Assembly (NCBI GenBank): GCA_023445495.1
Contig: JAEXLC010000247.1
Span: 1 to 7,141 of the forward strand
DNA length: 7,141 nt
Direction of reading: 5' to 3'
Origin: Pseudomonadota bacterium
GTDB taxonomy: Bacteria > Pseudomonadota > Alphaproteobacteria > Sphingomonadales > Sphingomonadaceae
The notes beneath the pieces are model-generated. The model had not been told where the DNA came from. It was given only the letters and a program-made list of their open reading frames with translations, and made no database searches. Below are positions 6,295-7,141 of this stretch, one piece after another (position 1 is the first letter of the stretch; each line of letters opens with the position of its first letter). The position numbers and the translations under genes are program-made.

Positions 6295-7094
6295 TGGTCA
6301 CCGAGATCGCCAAGGCCAAGCTCAACCTGGCGCTGCACGTCCGCGCGCGGCGGCCCGATGGCTATCATGAGCTGGAGACGCTGTTCGCGTTCGTCGCGGA
6401 CGGCGATGTCGTGCAGGTCGAGCCGGCCGAGGCCGACAGCTTCACGCTGACCGGGCCGTTCGGCGCGCTGCTCGGCAGGGAGGGGGACAATCTCGTCACC
6501 CGGGCAGCTTCGGCGTTCCGCGCGCGCTTCGGCGGCGGCGCGCATGCGATCACGCTCGACAAGCGCCTGCCGGTCGCCTCGGGGATTGGCGGCGGTTCGG
6601 CCGATGCGGCGGCGACCTTGCGGGCGCTGGGCGCGCTGCATGGGGTCGCGACCGAGGACATGTTCGACATTGCCGACCGGCTGGGCTCGGACGTGCCGGC
6701 CTGCCTGTTCGGCCGCAGTGCGATCGGGCGGGGCAGGGGCGAGCAGCTGGAGCCGGTTCCGGGCCTGCCGGGAACGCCGGTGCTGCTGGTCAATCCGGGC
6801 GTTGGGGTTTCCACCGCCGAGGTGTTCCGCCGCTGGGATGGCGTCGATCGCGGGCCGCTGCCGGCCGATCCGCGCGAAGGGCGCAACGACCTGGAACCGC
6901 CGGCGCGCGCGATCGCGCCGGTGATCGATGAAGTGCTGGAGGCTTTGGCTGCGTCGCCAGGGGCCAGGCTGGTGCGGATGTCGGGGTCTGGGGCGACCTG
7001 CTTCGCGCTGTTCGACAGTGACAGCAGCCGGGACGCGGCGGCGGAGGCGCTGGCGGGGCGCGGGTGGTGGATGCTGGCGAGCAATCTCACTTAA
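6294..7094 (+). CDS. ispE: IspE, 4-diphosphocytidyl-2-C-methyl-D-erythritol kinase
   Basis: This cytoplasmic GHMP-family kinase phosphorylates the 2-hydroxyl of 4-diphosphocytidyl-2-C-methylerythritol with ATP, the fourth step of the MEP route to isopentenyl diphosphate. The 266-residue product carries AKAKLNLALHVRARRPDGYHEL (6-27), with Lys9 matching the active-site lysine. The glycine-rich ATP loop PVASGIGGGSADAAA is at 93-107, LGSDVPACL at 130-138 with catalytic Asp133, RNDLEPPA at 197-204, and the third GHMP motif MSGSGATCFALF at 229-240. It is slightly shorter than E. coli IspE (283) but complete. The ATG overlaps the TPR stop by one base (TGATG) and has no strong Shine-Dalgarno, pointing to translation coupled to the upstream gene. 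The product feeds ubiquinone, undecaprenyl and carotenoid synthesis, which loosely fits the ETF-QO gene in the same run. Confidence 0.97.
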   Translation: MVTEIAKAKLNLALHVRARRPDGYHELETLFAFVADGDVVQVEPAEADSFTLTGPFGALLGREGDNLVTRAASAFRARFGGGAHAITLDKRLPVASGIGGGSADAAATLRALGALHGVATEDMFDIADRLGSDVPACLFGRSAIGRGRGEQLEPVPGLPGTPVLLVNPGVGVSTAEVFRRWDGVDRGPLPADPREGRNDLEPPARAIAPVIDEVLEALAASPGARLVRMSGSGATCFALFDSDSSRDAAAEALAGRGWWMLASNLT

Positions 7095-7099
7095 CCGTC

Positions 7100-7120
7100 A
7101 CCCCGGCCTTGAGCCGGGGT
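7100..7120. repeat. Hairpin, sphingomonad-type dispersed palindrome or possible terminator
   Basis: ACCCCGGC (7100-7107) and GCCGGGGT (7113-7120) form a perfect 8-bp GC-rich stem with a 5-nt loop (CTTGA), 5 nt after the ispE stop. The flanking GTC and the following CCCGCTTCTTCTTCG match the general form of short dispersed repeats common between genes in sphingomonad genomes. It has a pyrimidine-rich tail but no true T run, so a role as intrinsic terminator is possible but weak. The element may continue past the window edge. Confidence 0.65.
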
Positions 7121-7141
7121 CCCGCTTCTTCTTCGTCGTGG

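Noticed and set aside
7100..7135. Strong intrinsic terminator after ispE.
   Set aside because: The hairpin is good but the tail is CTTCTTCTTCG, not a T run, and the form fits a dispersed repeat better; termination is left as a possibility only.

Overview
The window is ordinary chromosomal sequence from a GC-rich alphaproteobacterium, most probably a sphingomonad. The reasons are the strong G/C preference at third codon positions, the character of the proteins, and a hairpin repeat of the sphingomonad type at the right edge. No mobile element, CRISPR array, RNA gene or prophage was seen. The content is six protein genes in two divergent, tightly packed groups around one 127-bp intergenic region.

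Left group, minus strand, read from about 2932 down to 1: a cysteine-free member of the uracil-DNA glycosylase superfamily, a secreted Slt-type lytic transglycosylase, and moaB (molybdenum cofactor biosynthesis). The first two genes nearly abut or overlap, and the last two overlap by 14 bp, so they look co-transcribed and translationally coupled. moaB runs off the left edge. Its last plausible codon is at 20-22, beyond which there is a pure-GC fold-back that looks like an assembly or sequencing artefact.

Right group, plus strand, from 3060 to 7094: electron-transfer flavoprotein-ubiquinone oxidoreductase (ETF-QO), an exported TPR protein of unknown function, and ispE (MEP-pathway kinase). The TPR gene has no obvious ATG start and probably begins inside the 3' end of the ETF-QO gene. 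ispE starts on the last base of the TPR stop codon. ETF-QO delivers electrons to ubiquinone and IspE makes precursors of the ubiquinone side chain, so the group has a loose quinone/isoprenoid theme. This link is inferred from gene order only.

The divergent region (2933-3059) holds a perfect TTGAC-N6-GTCAA inverted repeat that could be an operator. I found no undescribed system. The points most worth a second look are the glycosylase homologue without Fe-S cysteines, the operator-like palindrome, the unclear TPR start, and the artefact-like left edge.
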